A stretch of 64,000 bases of DNA from Lusitaniella coriacea LEGE 07157 (GTDB lineage: Bacteria > Cyanobacteriota > Cyanobacteriia > Cyanobacteriales > Spirulinaceae). The stretch lies in contig NZ_JADEWZ010000015.1 in assembly GCF_015207425.1 (NCBI RefSeq), forward strand, positions 62,001-126,000. Direction: 5' to 3'. A program made the position numbers and the translations under genes. The notes under the pieces are model-generated. The model saw only the letters and a program-made list of their open reading frames with translations, was not told the origin of the DNA and made no database searches. Each line of letters starts with the position of its first letter. Position 1 is the stretch's first letter. This document shows, piece after piece, positions 1 to 10,442 of this stretch.

Positions 1-1
1 T

Positions 2-256
2 GAAACCGATTCAGGATTAGATATCGACGCGCTTAAAGTTGTTGCTAATGGGGTGAACCAATTGGCTAACCCCGACAACGCCACGATTTTGATTACCCAC
101 TATCAACGCCTCCTCGATTACATCGAACCGGATTTCGTCCACGTCATGCAAAACGGACGGATTGTTACCAGTGGCGGAAAAGAACTCGCCCTTGAATTAG
201 AATCTCGCGGTTACGAATTCCTCGAACCCGAAGAACTCGCGGAGGTGAAGGGATAA
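2..256 (+). CDS. sufC: SufC, Fe-S cluster assembly ATPase (3' part)
   Basis: C-terminal part of the ABC-type ATPase of the SUF Fe-S cluster assembly complex; the 5' part is outside the window. The open frame runs from base 2 and reads [12 protein letters not shown], the region just after Walker B, then the switch-region histidine in [13 protein letters not shown]. The C-terminus, ending EELAEVKG, is typical of SufC. The stop overlaps the sufD start (TAATG), which implies translational coupling. SufC powers the SufBCD scaffold in the cytoplasm. The identification is secure from motif and synteny. Confidence 0.95.
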   Translation, partial: ETDSGLDIDALKVVANGVNQLANPDNATILITHYQRLLDYIEPDFVHVMQNGRIVTSGGKELALELESRGYEFLEPEELAEVKG

Positions 257-1638
257 TGGCAGGTGAGGTATCCTCTCATTCCATCTCAAATTCCGAACAG
301 GACGATTCCCCAGCAAATCGCTATTTGCGGGAGTTACTGCGGCAAAGTGAGGAACAAAAAATTCCCATGCGCGCGGAAAATTCGGGTTTGTTGCAAGAAT
401 TGCGCCAAAGGGCAGCTTACGACGTAGCACAGCAACAAATGCCCACTCGAAAGGATGAGGATTGGCGCTTTACGGATTTGTCGGAATTGCGAGAAATCCA
501 TTTCCTTCGCGTCCAACCCGCCAAACTTTCTCCCGCAGACATTGCACCTTTTGTGCTTCCCGAAGCCCAACAAAGTTGCATCGTGTTCGTAAATGGGGTG
601 TATGAGCCTCAGTTATCCGACACGTCTGCCCTACCTTCAGGCCTTTTCGTGGGTAACCTCGCCCAACTGCGCGTAGAAGATAGTTTTGAAGCGATTAAAT
701 ATATCGCCCGTCAGGAGGGTAGCAAGGAAGTCTTTACCGCTTTGAATTCGACGGGGTTTCCCGATATTGCGATTCTCTGGGCAAAGGCGAACGCGGTTGT
801 TGAAGCGCCGATTCACCTGCTGTTTCTTACGGTGTTGGGAGATTCTCCAACATTTTGTCAACCGAGAGGGCTAGTTATTGCAGAAAAGGGTTCGAGTTTG
901 ACATTTGTCGAGCATTACGCAGTAATTGCTGAAGGGTGTTCCGATACGCCCCAAAACCGCGCTTATTTCACCAATTCCGTGATGGAAGTGTTTGTTAAGG
1001 AAAACGCGCGAGTCAATCATACCCGCAATCAACGGGAGTCCGGAGACGGATTTCACATCGGGAAGACGGCAGTTTCTCAAGAGAAAAATAGCCACTACAC
1101 TTGCAATGCTATTACCTTGGGCGGCAAACTATCGCGACACAATTTAGATGTGTGGCAAAAAGGCAAGCAAACGGAAACCCATCTCAACGGTTTAACCACA
1201 ATCGGGCAGCAGCAAGTTGCTGATACTCACAGCGCGATTCTTTTGGCTCATCCCCACGGCATGACGGATCAATTGCACAAGTGCATTGTAGACGATCGCG
1301 CCCGCGCCATTTTTAACGGTAAAGTCTGCGTCCCCAAAGACGCACAGCTTACTAATGCAGCGCAACTCAACCGCAATTTACTCCTCTCCCCCCGCGCTAG
1401 AGTCGATACCAAACCCGAATTGCAAATTACCGCAGATAACGTCAAATGCACCCACGGGGCAACCGTCAGTCAAATTGACTCCGACGAACTGTTTTACCTG
1501 CAAAGTCGAGGGATTAATGCTGATGATGCGCGACACCTTCTCCTCGATGCCTTTGCCGGGGAAATCCTAGAGCGCTTGCCCGTGGCATCTTTGCGCAAAG
1601 CCCTCGCCCAGTGCGTTGCTTGCCGCACCTACGATTAA
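256..1638 (+). CDS. sufD: SufD, Fe-S cluster assembly scaffold protein
   Basis: 460 residues, about the usual length for cyanobacterial SufD. It is a SufB/SufD beta-helix core protein, a component of the SufBC2D scaffold. Recognisable segments include the N-terminal motif [17 protein letters not shown] and the C-terminal SufBD core with [23 protein letters not shown]. Its start overlaps the sufC stop by one base, and sufS follows directly, so the three genes form a sufCDS operon (sufB would lie upstream of the window). It probably binds SufC and helps receive iron or sulfur. Nothing unusual was seen. Confidence 0.96.
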   Translation: MAGEVSSHSISNSEQDDSPANRYLRELLRQSEEQKIPMRAENSGLLQELRQRAAYDVAQQQMPTRKDEDWRFTDLSELREIHFLRVQPAKLSPADIAPFVLPEAQQSCIVFVNGVYEPQLSDTSALPSGLFVGNLAQLRVEDSFEAIKYIARQEGSKEVFTALNSTGFPDIAILWAKANAVVEAPIHLLFLTVLGDSPTFCQPRGLVIAEKGSSLTFVEHYAVIAEGCSDTPQNRAYFTNSVMEVFVKENARVNHTRNQRESGDGFHIGKTAVSQEKNSHYTCNAITLGGKLSRHNLDVWQKGKQTETHLNGLTTIGQQQVADTHSAILLAHPHGMTDQLHKCIVDDRARAIFNGKVCVPKDAQLTNAAQLNRNLLLSPRARVDTKPELQITADNVKCTHGATVSQIDSDELFYLQSRGINADDARHLLLDAFAGEILERLPVASLRKALAQCVACRTYD

Positions 1639-1646
1639 CCCATAAA

Positions 1647-2912
1647 ATGATGACTCTAACTCAAGAAAAAACCCTTGCTGCAACCGTTCGCCCGGACTTC
1701 CCAATTTTGCACCAGGACATTCATGAAAAGCCTTTGGTGTATTTGGATAATGCAGCGACATCCCAAAAACCCCTCGCAGTTTTAAATGCCCTGCGGGACT
1801 ATTACGAAGGCTATAACGCCAACGTTCACCGAGGCGCGCATACCCTAAGCGTTCGGGCAACGGAAGCCTATGAAGGGGCGCGGGATAAGGTGGCGAGGTT
1901 TGTCAACGCCGCGTCGCGCAACGAAATTGTATTTACGCGCAATGCCAGCGAAGCGATTAATTTAGTGGCATATAGTTGGGGACTTAATACGTTGCAAGCG
2001 GGAGATGAAATTATTCTCTCGGTCATGGAACACCATAGTAACTTAGTTCCTTGGCAAACGATCGCGCAAAAAACTGGAGCAATTCTCAAACACGTTCGCC
2101 TCAACGAACAGGAAGAATTTGATTTAGAGCATTTTAAATCTCTGCTCACCGAAAAAACCAAACTCGTTGCTGTCGTTCACATCTCCAATACCTTGGGGTG
2201 CATAAATCCTATTGAAGAAATTATCCCCCTCGCCCACAGCCACGGCGCAAAAGTGCTAATTGACGCTTGTCAAAGTGCGCCTCATCTCCCCCTCGACGTG
2301 CAGGGGATGGATTGCGATTGGTTGGTGGCATCGGGACATAAAATGTGCGCTTCAACAGGTGTTGGCTTCCTTTATGGAAAATTGAACATTTTGCAGGAAA
2401 TGCCGCCGTTTTTGGGCGGTGGAGAGATGATTCAAGAGGTTTTCTTGGACTATTCCACCTACGCCGATTTGCCCCATAAATTTGAGGCGGGAACCCCGGC
2501 GATTGGGGAAGCGATCGCGCTCGGTGCTGCGGTAGACTATTTGAGTGGAATTGGCATGGAACGGATTCACGCCTACGAGGAAGAATTAACGGCGTATCTC
2601 TACCAGCAATTGAGTGCCGTTCCCAAAGTTCGCATTTATGGCCCTCCCGCAACGCCTGAAGGGAAGGGAAGAGCGGCATTGTGCGCTTTTAATGTCGAAG
2701 GACTTGATGCTAGCGATGTGGCAACTCTGTTGGATAACGAAGGAGTGGCAATTCGTTCGGGACACCATTGCACGCAACCTTTGCATCGGTTTTTAGGCAT
2801 TACGGGAAGCGCGCGGGCGAGTCTGTATTTTTATAATACTCGCGAGGAGATCGATCGGTTTATTGTTGCTTTGAAGGAGACAATTGCATTTTTTAGCAGC
2901 GTTTTGGATTAA
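1647..2912 (+). CDS. sufS: SufS, cysteine desulfurase (PLP-dependent)
   Basis: Class V aminotransferase-fold cysteine desulfurase that mobilises sulfur from cysteine for the SUF pathway. The Schiff-base lysine lies in [12 protein letters not shown] and the catalytic persulfide cysteine in [12 protein letters not shown]; the C-terminal [14 protein letters not shown] motif is typical of group II desulfurases. An upstream in-frame start at 1611 would overlap sufD, but the ATG pair at 1647 and 1650, just after the sufD stop, fits the family N-terminus better. From 1647 the protein has 421 residues. It is the last gene of the suf operon here. Confidence 0.96.
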   Translation: MMTLTQEKTLAATVRPDFPILHQDIHEKPLVYLDNAATSQKPLAVLNALRDYYEGYNANVHRGAHTLSVRATEAYEGARDKVARFVNAASRNEIVFTRNASEAINLVAYSWGLNTLQAGDEIILSVMEHHSNLVPWQTIAQKTGAILKHVRLNEQEEFDLEHFKSLLTEKTKLVAVVHISNTLGCINPIEEIIPLAHSHGAKVLIDACQSAPHLPLDVQGMDCDWLVASGHKMCASTGVGFLYGKLNILQEMPPFLGGGEMIQEVFLDYSTYADLPHKFEAGTPAIGEAIALGAAVDYLSGIGMERIHAYEEELTAYLYQQLSAVPKVRIYGPPATPEGKGRAALCAFNVEGLDASDVATLLDNEGVAIRSGHHCTQPLHRFLGITGSARASLYFYNTREEIDRFIVALKETIAFFSSVLD

Positions 2913-2995
2913 AGTACCTTGAATTCAAATCTAAGGTTAACCGCTCAAATTTACTGACTTTGGGATCTGCTAAAGGGTAGCATTCACAAGGAATT

Positions 2996-3934
2996 ATGAC
3001 TTTTTTCCGCAAAGACGACAAACTCGAACAACTGGGAACAGAAGTGTTAGAGGCAATATGGTCGGCATTTCCCGGACTGACGCGCACGCAGATTGCGATG
3101 ACTTGGATTGTTTACGATTTGCCGGCAATTGTGAATACGGGAGGGGCGATTTCCCCGGAAGAGTTTTGGACGCATTCAATGCGGGGTTTTAGCTATCGAG
3201 GAGTCGAGCGTATCTATCCGGCGAGTGTGGTCAAATTATTTTATTTGGTGGCAATTCACGAATGGTTAGAACGGGGTATGGTTGCGTCATCGAAAGAGTT
3301 GGAGCGAGCGATTGGGGACGCGATCGCGGACTCTAGTAATGATGCCACAAGTTTGCTCGTAGACGTACTGACCGGAACCACAAGCGGCCCAGAATTACCC
3401 GAAGAACCCTTCAAAACTTGGCAGAATCAACGCAATATCGTCAATCGCTATTTCCAATCCCTCGGTTGGCAAGAATTGGAAGGAATTAACGTCAACCAAA
3501 AAACCTGGGGAGATGGCCCTTATGGTAGAGAACGGGCATTTTTGGGGGAATTGATGGACAATCGCAATATGCTGACAACGGATGCAGTGGCAAAGTTGCT
3601 CCACGCAATTGTTGGGGGCGTGGCAGTTTCCGGCGCGCGATCGCGGGATATGATGGCATTACTCCAACGCAGCCTCCAACCCGTCGAACTCGAAGAAGGC
3701 GAAGAAAACCAAGTTCAAGGATTTTTGGGGGAAGGATTGCCCCAAACCGCGCGATTGTGGTCGAAGGCAGGATGGACGAGCAAAGTGCGTCACGATGCAG
3801 TATATGTTGAAATTCGCGATCGCGCGCCCTTTTTATTGGTAGTATTCATCGAAAATGCAACCTACAGCCAAGATAAAACCTTATTGCCCTACTTAATGAA
3901 AACCGTCCTTGCAGCGCAGGAAAAATTGTCATAA
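2996..3934 (+). CDS. Class A beta-lactamase-fold serine hydrolase
   Basis: 312 residues. Penicillin-binding/beta-lactamase-like motifs appear in the expected order: S-x-x-K in YPASVVKLFYL, an S-N-D in IADSSNDATS, and a KTG-like element KAGWTSKVRHDA. There is no signal peptide, so it is probably cytoplasmic and not a resistance enzyme; cyanobacteria carry such proteins with unknown substrates. AGGA lies just upstream of the ATG. It follows sufS after about 80 bases and precedes the delta' gene. Family assignment is good, substrate unknown. Confidence 0.8.
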   Translation: MTFFRKDDKLEQLGTEVLEAIWSAFPGLTRTQIAMTWIVYDLPAIVNTGGAISPEEFWTHSMRGFSYRGVERIYPASVVKLFYLVAIHEWLERGMVASSKELERAIGDAIADSSNDATSLLVDVLTGTTSGPELPEEPFKTWQNQRNIVNRYFQSLGWQELEGINVNQKTWGDGPYGRERAFLGELMDNRNMLTTDAVAKLLHAIVGGVAVSGARSRDMMALLQRSLQPVELEEGEENQVQGFLGEGLPQTARLWSKAGWTSKVRHDAVYVEIRDRAPFLLVVFIENATYSQDKTLLPYLMKTVLAAQEKLS

Positions 3935-3935
3935 C

Positions 3936-4013
3936 ACCCAAAACTTCAGTTGTGGCTGGGCGAATGCAATTCGCCCCTACTATACAAAATCAAGGATATC
4001 TCCCCGTCACCAA
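3936..4013. repeat. Intergenic palindrome GGGCGAAT...ATTCGCCC
   Basis: The 79-base gap between the serine hydrolase and holB contains GGGCGAATGCAATTCGCCC, an imperfect self-complementary hairpin, followed by CTAC. Short dispersed palindromes of this kind are common between cyanobacterial genes. It may act as a transcription attenuator, but the sequence shows no T-run after it. Confidence 0.5.
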
Positions 4014-4988
4014 ATGTTCGCCCCCCTCCTCGGACAACCCCAAGCCGTCGAACTCCTTCAACAAGCCGTCCGACAAAATCGGATTGCTCCCGCCTATCTT
4101 TTTGTCGGTTCTCCCGGTATCGGACGGCAACTCGCGGCAAAAGCCTTCAGCCTCCTTTTGTTAGGTCAAGGGATACCAGAAAAGTGGCACGCGCCCCTAC
4201 AACAGCGCTTGCAAGCAGGCAATCATCCAGATTTCCTCTGGGTGCAACCCACCTATCTCCATCAGGGCAAGCGTTTGACCGTTGCCGAAGCAGCCGCAGC
4301 AGGGATTGAGCGCAGAGGCGCACCCCAAATTCGTATCGAGCAAATTCGAGAGATTGCGCAATTTCTCAGCCGTCCTCCCTTAGAAGCACCCCGCGCAGTA
4401 GTGGCGATTGAGGAAGCGCAAACAATGGCAGAAGGGGCAGCAAATGCCCTCCTCAAAACCTTGGAAGAACCGGGACGCGCCACGCTGATTTTAATCGCCC
4501 CTAGAACGGATTCTCTGTTACCCACTCTCGTCTCTCGCTGTCAGTCTATTCCCTTTTATCCCTTGGCACTAGAACAGATGCGCCAAGTGTTAGAGCAAGA
4601 AGGGTACGCTGAAATTTTAGACTATCCAGAAATTTGCGCGATCGCGCAGGGCAGTCCCGGAGAAGCCATTCGCGCTTGGCAGCAATACCAAAAAATTTCC
4701 CCAGAGTTGTTGGCACAATTGACTCAGCCGCCGCCTAATACTTATCGCGCCCTAGAACTTGCCAAAGAAATCAACAAAACTTTAGAAATCGAAAATCAAC
4801 TGTGGCTCTTAGATTATCTGCAATACTCTTATTGGCAACAATTTTTAAAAGGTAAAATCTCTCACTCTCCCTTGCGCCAACTCGAACAAGCCCGCCAATC
4901 CCTCCTCTGTTACGCTCAACCCCGCCTCGTGTGGGAAGTTGTTCTTTTAGGATTAACTGGCTCAATCCCCTTTCAAACAATCTCTTGA
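4014..4988 (+). CDS. holB: DNA polymerase III subunit delta' (clamp loader)
   Basis: AAA+ clamp-loader subunit of the replicative polymerase. It starts MFAPLLGQPQAVELL and has a P-loop-like LFVGSPGIGRQLAAKAF segment (residues ~27-43) followed by the EEAQTMAEGAANALLKTLEEP motif that is diagnostic of delta'/gamma proteins. The longer in-frame start at 3909 would overlap the preceding gene and run through the intergenic palindrome, so the ATG at 4014 is preferred (324 residues). The P-loop has Arg instead of Lys in GIGR, consistent with a delta' that does not hydrolyse ATP. Confidence 0.9.
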   Translation: MFAPLLGQPQAVELLQQAVRQNRIAPAYLFVGSPGIGRQLAAKAFSLLLLGQGIPEKWHAPLQQRLQAGNHPDFLWVQPTYLHQGKRLTVAEAAAAGIERRGAPQIRIEQIREIAQFLSRPPLEAPRAVVAIEEAQTMAEGAANALLKTLEEPGRATLILIAPRTDSLLPTLVSRCQSIPFYPLALEQMRQVLEQEGYAEILDYPEICAIAQGSPGEAIRAWQQYQKISPELLAQLTQPPPNTYRALELAKEINKTLEIENQLWLLDYLQYSYWQQFLKGKISHSPLRQLEQARQSLLCYAQPRLVWEVVLLGLTGSIPFQTIS

Positions 4989-5066
4989 ACCCCAGTTATA
5001 GTTCTTCGCTCAAAATCGGGAATCCTAACATTAGCAGAGGATAATCGAAAAGCAGGAGTTAGGTGC

Positions 5067-7235
5067 ATGAAAGTTCTAATTGTTGATGCCAAAATTTCAC
5101 AGCACAACACATTAACATTAGTTCTGCGATCGCGGGGGTATCAAGTTACCGCCTGTCCCGATTGTCAAACCGCTTGGCAAGCCTATCAAGAACGCCCCTG
5201 CGAACTGCTTTTTCTCGATTGGCAGCAAAGTACAGAAGAAAAACAACATCTCCTACAACAAATTCGCGATCTCACCTCTCCCAATCCCGTAACCGTTGCC
5301 ATCCTAGCCGCCACAACCCCCTCCACAGAATTACAAGCGGCTCTTGATGCAGGGACGGACGATTATATTCTTCAACCTATTTCCACAGAATCTTTGCAGT
5401 TAAGACTCACTGTATTGGAAAAGCGCATTTGCACTTCTGCCAACGCTCCCACGCGCCGTCCTATCCTTTCCCTTGTCACGGCGGTTCCCTCAAGGTTCGA
5501 CCAGCATACTGTCCCATCGGTTCATCATAAAACAGCAGCACTTCAACAATTTCCCTACATCGCCAGCCATCACCTTCGACAATCGCTGGTTCAAGTGAAA
5601 AAGCAATTAACCGAACTCTTGGGACAAGCGGAACGTGCGGAATTACATCCTCACGCCACCCAACAATTACAGGGGATTCTCGATCGCGCGAGTTTTATGC
5701 AACAGTTGGTAAGCGACGTGCTGATTGATACCTGGAAAGATAGAAGCGATACCATTCTCAAACCTCGCCGCCAAAACTATATGATTCTCGATCCCCAACT
5801 GCGCATTCTTGAATATTCTCGCGATATTAAGCAGTTTGCGGAATGGTCTGAGGCGATCGCGATCGGTCAAGATATTCGTCGGGGATTCCCGGAATTCGTC
5901 GGTCTAGAAGACCTACTCGCAACAATTCTCGACGAACAACAAGAACATTTTGAATTGTCGGGGATTGCTCGTTCCACTCAAAATAACCCCAATCTCTTTT
6001 TCGATCTTGAAATCGTTCGCTACCAACACACGACGCACCACAATCCTTGTCTGATGGTACTCGTGAATGATGCAACGGAGCGGATGATTTTTCAGAAGCG
6101 ATTGGTGCAAAGTGCCAATCAAGCGGAATTATTACTCCGAAGACTCACTTGCACGAAGGATTACACCGAAAAAATTGTCAATTCAATGGCGGATGCTTTG
6201 ATCGTGACCGATCGCGCAGGCAAAATTGAAACCCTTAATTTAGCCACAGAAACCCTCTTTGGCTATCGCCAAGATGAGTTAATCACTCAACCGATTTCCC
6301 AACTCATTGCCCAAGAAAAGTCTTTAATTGAGGCGGCGCGAGCCAATCATAATGTAAAAATTGAAATCGTTTGTCAGAAGAAAACCGGAGAAACACTTAC
6401 CGTTTCTTTCTCTTGTGCTGCCATTGAAACAGAAGAGGAAACCGAAAACTTTATCTTTGTCGGTCGAGATGTCACCCAAGAAAAGCAAGCCAAAGCTCAA
6501 ATTCAGCAACTCAATGTATCTCTGCGACGGCGTACCCAAGAACTCGAAACAGCAAATCGAGACTTAGAGGCATTTTCTCGGAACGTTGCCCACGATTTGC
6601 GCGCGCCGATTTCTCATATTGAATTTTTCCGACAGGCGTTAGAAGAAGAGTATGCAGAACAATTAGAGGGAGAGGGAATTGATTATCTCCAGCAGATTGC
6701 AAATTCTTGTCAGCGCATGGGACAACTGATTAAGGACTTGTTGCAACTCTCTCAGGTCAATCGCACGGAAATGACGGTGGTTCCCATCGATCTGAGCGCG
6801 ATCGCGCGCTACATTGCTACCGGGCTTCAGGAACAGTCTCCCGAACGACAGGTCGAGTTTACCATTGCCCCCAATACGGAGCTGTATGGCAGTCCGGGGT
6901 TACTGAAGGTGGTTTTGGATAATTTGATGGGGAATGCTTGGAAATATTCCAGCAAACGCGCGATCGCGAAGATTGAATTTGGAATTGATTCAAAGTTAGA
7001 TAACGGCAAAAACCCCATTTATTTCGTGCGCGACAATGGTGCGGGATTTGATATGAACCACGCCCACAAACTCTTTCGCGCTTTCGGTCGATTGCACTCT
7101 CAAAGCGAGTTTGAAGGAACGGGAGTGGGTTTAGCCCTCGTTCAACGCATTATCGAACGCCACGGGGGACGAATTTGGGCAGAAGGAGAACGCGATCGCG
7201 GTGCAACCTTCTATTTCACGATTCCGATGAGCTAG
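5067..7235 (+). CDS. Hybrid receiver-PAS-PAS sensor histidine kinase
   Basis: 722 residues. An N-terminal receiver-like domain (~1-120) carries the phosphoacceptor Asp51 (LLFLDW) but has Gln103 in place of the conserved Lys before Pro (ILQPIS), so switching may be altered. Residues ~170-235 look like a helical, degenerate dimerisation segment (ASHHLRQSL). A PAS-like region (~240-345) and a clear PAS domain (~370-475, IVTDRAGKIETLN) follow. The phytochrome-type HisKA has His509 (VAHDLRAPISH), and the HATPase shows LDNLMGNAWKYS, DNGAGFD and GTGVGLALVQRI. No membrane segments are evident, so it is probably a soluble sensor. The signal and output regulator are unknown. Confidence 0.88.
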   Translation: MKVLIVDAKISQHNTLTLVLRSRGYQVTACPDCQTAWQAYQERPCELLFLDWQQSTEEKQHLLQQIRDLTSPNPVTVAILAATTPSTELQAALDAGTDDYILQPISTESLQLRLTVLEKRICTSANAPTRRPILSLVTAVPSRFDQHTVPSVHHKTAALQQFPYIASHHLRQSLVQVKKQLTELLGQAERAELHPHATQQLQGILDRASFMQQLVSDVLIDTWKDRSDTILKPRRQNYMILDPQLRILEYSRDIKQFAEWSEAIAIGQDIRRGFPEFVGLEDLLATILDEQQEHFELSGIARSTQNNPNLFFDLEIVRYQHTTHHNPCLMVLVNDATERMIFQKRLVQSANQAELLLRRLTCTKDYTEKIVNSMADALIVTDRAGKIETLNLATETLFGYRQDELITQPISQLIAQEKSLIEAARANHNVKIEIVCQKKTGETLTVSFSCAAIETEEETENFIFVGRDVTQEKQAKAQIQQLNVSLRRRTQELETANRDLEAFSRNVAHDLRAPISHIEFFRQALEEEYAEQLEGEGIDYLQQIANSCQRMGQLIKDLLQLSQVNRTEMTVVPIDLSAIARYIATGLQEQSPERQVEFTIAPNTELYGSPGLLKVVLDNLMGNAWKYSSKRAIAKIEFGIDSKLDNGKNPIYFVRDNGAGFDMNHAHKLFRAFGRLHSQSEFEGTGVGLALVQRIIERHGGRIWAEGERDRGATFYFTIPMS

Positions 7236-7526
7236 GTAGAGTTTAAAATAAAATTCTCTTCTCAGTGAATCGCGACAATTTTTGCAAAATATCATATAGT
7301 AATTATGTACTCTAGGCAGTGTCGAGTAGATTCAATCTCGATCGCGCGATCGCGCCTGGTAAAAATCACCACAAGCACAATTCTTAAAAGCGCCACGTAT
7401 AGCGTGTTACAGCACAAAAATTAGCATTTTTACTCTATCCATAGCGTTTTATCTGTTGTAAATTGGTCTGAATGCAACCAATAAGCGAACCTGCTTATCG
7501 GGAACTTATAAGATTCAACCCAGAAT
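7236..7526. other. nrdA upstream region with tandem HIP1
   Basis: A 291-base gene-free gap between the histidine kinase and nrdA. It holds two overlapping HIP1 palindromes near 7340-7357 (CGATCGCGCGATCGCG) and an AT-rich stretch ahead of nrdA that must contain its promoter. No convincing NrdR-box pair or riboswitch was recognised. An ORF starting at 7472 is a shadow of nrdA in another frame. Confidence 0.5.
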
Positions 7527-9860
7527 ATGCAACAAACGCTAACGTCACACAAGGCTACATCTACTCAGAGTCCTGCCAATATCCAAGCAATTCGGCGAGA
7601 TGGTTCCAAAACACCCCTCAACATTGCGAAAATCCGCCGAGTAGTCGAGTGGGCGACGGCTGGCTTAGACGCAAACCCAATCGCGCTGGAATCAGCCCTA
7701 ACAACTCGCTTGCGGGATGGAGTGACCACCAGAGAGATACAGGATAACTTAATTAATTGCGCTTTGGAAATGTGCGATCCGGAAAATCCGGATTGGCGCT
7801 ACGTTGCGGGACGGCTGCATATCTGGAGTTTGTGGAAAGATACCCTGGTGAGTCGCAGAGCAAAATCGGACATTTATGACGGGATGGCGCGAGATCCCGA
7901 ATCTTCTAAACTTGCCGAACAAATCTATGGAAATTATGCGGGAGTCGTCCGTCTGCTTGTTGAAGAAGGCTATTACGATCCGAAAATTGAAGAATCTTAC
8001 ACCCCCAAAGAATTAGCAGAAGCGGGTTCCTGGATTAATCCCGACTGGGATACCGATTACGACTACGCAGGAGCCGTTTTATTTTCCGCGCGGTATTTAC
8101 TCCCTGACGAACTTCCCCAAGAAGCACTCCTCACCTGTGCCTTGTTACTCGCCTCCGTTGAAGAGAAAGGAAAGCGTTTAGATTGGGCAAAAAAATTCTA
8201 TCGCGCGATCGCGCAACGACAAATATCCCTCGCCACCCCCATCCTCGCCAACCTCAGAATTCCAGGCGGTTCCCTGAGTTCTTGTTTCATCACGGCGATG
8301 GACGACAACCTAGAGAGCATCTACGAAACCCTTACCGATACCGCCCGAATCTCCAAAAATGGCGGCGGAGTGGGCGTAAACGTCTCTCGCATTCGCGCCA
8401 CCGGAAGCTGGGTGATGGGTAAGAAAAATGCCTCCGGGGGAGTCATTCCTTGGATCAAGTTGCTCAATGATACCGCGATCGCGGTCAACCAAGGCGGACG
8501 CAGAGCAGGTGCAGTCACCGTCAGTCTGGATATTTGGCATCTCGACGTTCCAGAATTCCTGGAAATGCAAGCCGAAAACGGCGACAGGCGGCGCAAAGCC
8601 TACGATATTTTCCCCCAACTCGTCATCTGCGACGAATTCATGCGTCGTGTCGAACAGAAACAGGATTGGATACTCGTCGATCCCTACGAAATTCGCGTCA
8701 AACTCGGCATCGAACTCGCCCAACTCTGGGGAGAAGCCTTTGAGGAAGCCTACCAGAAAATTGAAGCAGCCGTTGCTAGAGAAGCCCTCACCCTGTATAA
8801 AACCGTCAACGCTCGCGAACTATTCAAACACATCATGCGAGCGCAAGTTGAAACCGGAATGCCTTACTTGGCGTTCAAAGACACCATCAACCGCGAAAAT
8901 CCCAACCAACACAAAGGTTACATTCCCGGCGTAAATCTCTGCTGCGAATCCTTCAGCGTTGTTGTTCCCCACAAATACGCTCACTGCTGCAACCTCGTTT
9001 CCCTCAACCTCGCCAACATTGAATCCGACCTCTTACCCGAAATTTGCCAACTGAGCGTCCGAATGCTCGATAACACTATCGAACTCACTCAACCCCCGTT
9101 TGGTGCGGCACAGAGTCATAACGATCGGTTTCGGACGATCGGAGTTGGTGCGATGGGACTCGCAGACTGGCTGGCAAAAAACCGCCTTACCTACGCGAGT
9201 TTGCCCGAAATTAGCCATCTCTTTGAAGATATCGGTTACTACTGTACCGAAGCGTCAATGCACCTCGCCAAAGAACGCGGTGCGTATCCTGCATTCCCCG
9301 GAAGCGAGTGGAGTAAAGGTAAACTTGTCGGCGCAAAATCCGTTGATTGGTTCGTTAACAATGCCTACGATGTCGATCGTTGGATCTGGCTGGCGAACGA
9401 CATTCAGAAGTATGGGATTCGTAATTCTCACATTACCGCGATCGCGCCCAACACCTCCTCTTCCCTCGTACAAGGCTGTACCGCCAGCATCCTCCCCGTT
9501 TACTCCCGCTTCTTCTACGACAAATGGGCAAAAGGAACCGTCCCCATCGCACCGCCATTCATCAAAAACTGTTGGTGGTTCTACCAAGAAAACAAAACCC
9601 TCGATCAAAAGAAAGTCGTCCAAGCCGTCGCCACCATTCAACAATGGATTGACACCGGAATCTCAATGGAACTCCTTTTCAACCTCAACGCAGGCGTGTA
9701 CTTCCCCGAAGAACCCGAACGCTCCATCCAAGCCAAAGACATCTTTGAAACGCTCCTCATGGCGTGGAAAGAAGGGTGCAAAGCGGTTTATTACGTTCGT
9801 ACCGTTCAAAAGGACGACTTCAAAGAAAGTGACGACACCTGTGCGGCCTGTGCGAATTGA
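7527..9860 (+). CDS. nrdA: Ribonucleotide reductase class I, large subunit
   Basis: 777 residues. Catalyses reduction of ribonucleoside diphosphates to deoxy forms together with the radical-carrying NrdB (18532-19608). An ATP-cone covers residues ~20-110 (IRRDGSKTPLNIAKIRRVVEWA), pointing to allosteric activity control. The catalytic motif NLCCESF matches N-L-C-x-E, with partner cysteines in SLSSCFITAMDD and CCNLVSLNLA; the radical-transfer Tyr pair is in KAVYYVRTV and the C-terminal C-x-x-C in DTCAACAN. It sits alone, with the small subunit gene 8.7 kb downstream and accessory genes between. Confidence 0.95.
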   Translation: MQQTLTSHKATSTQSPANIQAIRRDGSKTPLNIAKIRRVVEWATAGLDANPIALESALTTRLRDGVTTREIQDNLINCALEMCDPENPDWRYVAGRLHIWSLWKDTLVSRRAKSDIYDGMARDPESSKLAEQIYGNYAGVVRLLVEEGYYDPKIEESYTPKELAEAGSWINPDWDTDYDYAGAVLFSARYLLPDELPQEALLTCALLLASVEEKGKRLDWAKKFYRAIAQRQISLATPILANLRIPGGSLSSCFITAMDDNLESIYETLTDTARISKNGGGVGVNVSRIRATGSWVMGKKNASGGVIPWIKLLNDTAIAVNQGGRRAGAVTVSLDIWHLDVPEFLEMQAENGDRRRKAYDIFPQLVICDEFMRRVEQKQDWILVDPYEIRVKLGIELAQLWGEAFEEAYQKIEAAVAREALTLYKTVNARELFKHIMRAQVETGMPYLAFKDTINRENPNQHKGYIPGVNLCCESFSVVVPHKYAHCCNLVSLNLANIESDLLPEICQLSVRMLDNTIELTQPPFGAAQSHNDRFRTIGVGAMGLADWLAKNRLTYASLPEISHLFEDIGYYCTEASMHLAKERGAYPAFPGSEWSKGKLVGAKSVDWFVNNAYDVDRWIWLANDIQKYGIRNSHITAIAPNTSSSLVQGCTASILPVYSRFFYDKWAKGTVPIAPPFIKNCWWFYQENKTLDQKKVVQAVATIQQWIDTGISMELLFNLNAGVYFPEEPERSIQAKDIFETLLMAWKEGCKAVYYVRTVQKDDFKESDDTCAACAN

Positions 9861-9982
9861 ATTGACTTGAACAAGTGATGCGGTGCGTTAGGATGGCAAG
9901 CGTTGTATTGTGGCTCTGGCGTCGGACAATCGCAATACGCGCGATCGCGCTTTTATCACCAAATACAGGGGGAAATTGCGCA

Positions 9983-10318
9983 ATGAAGAAGCTAGAGTTC
10001 TATCGTCAATGTGTCGAACGATTGTTAGCGCAATATGCACAAGGAACTCTAAAGACTGGAGAGATTGAGGTCCAAATGATTATAGAGCGGGAGCGCGATC
10101 GTTATTTAATCTTAGATGTGGGTTGGCAGGGAAATCGCCGCATCCATACTTGCACGGTGCATTTTAATATTGAAGATGGCAAAATTTGGATTCAGGAGAA
10201 TGTGACGGAAGCAGAGTTAGGTCAAGCGTTGGTGGAGATGGGAGTTGCACGAGAGGATATTATTTTGGGATTTCAAGTCCCCTCTGTTAGAGTGTACACT
10301 GCATTTGGTGTGGCTTGA
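9983..10318 (+). CDS. XisI-family protein, lone copy
   Basis: 111 residues from the ATG at 9983; the longer frame from 9875 lacks family similarity. The pattern fits XisI (fdxN-element excision controlling factor family): KLEFYRQCVERLLAQYA, RDRYLILDVGWQGNRRIH, KIWIQENVTE, GVAREDIILGFQVPSVR. XisI is normally encoded right after XisH; no xisH is visible upstream here. A second XisI lies at 33987-34328. In the Anabaena fdxN element these proteins help site-specific excision, but most cyanobacterial copies have no known role. Family confident, function not. Confidence 0.8.
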   Translation: MKKLEFYRQCVERLLAQYAQGTLKTGEIEVQMIIERERDRYLILDVGWQGNRRIHTCTVHFNIEDGKIWIQENVTEAELGQALVEMGVAREDIILGFQVPSVRVYTAFGVA

Positions 10319-10442
10319 AATGTGCAGATAATGATGAGGAAATTACTATAATTCAATATATTAGAATATCAGAAGTTTCTAAAACGACAAAATTGCACGG
10401 ATTACTATAAACTCAGAGAAGTTACGAGTAATAAACCAAAAA

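Noticed and set aside
1611-1646. Upstream start for sufS
   Set aside because: Would overlap sufD by 28 bases; residues before the ATG at 1647 do not resemble SufS N-termini.
2221-2679. 152-residue minus-strand ORF
   Set aside because: Antisense shadow of sufS with a composition typical of reversed coding sequence.
7472-7747. 91-residue ORF before and over nrdA
   Set aside because: Overlaps the nrdA N-terminus in another frame and shows no family pattern.
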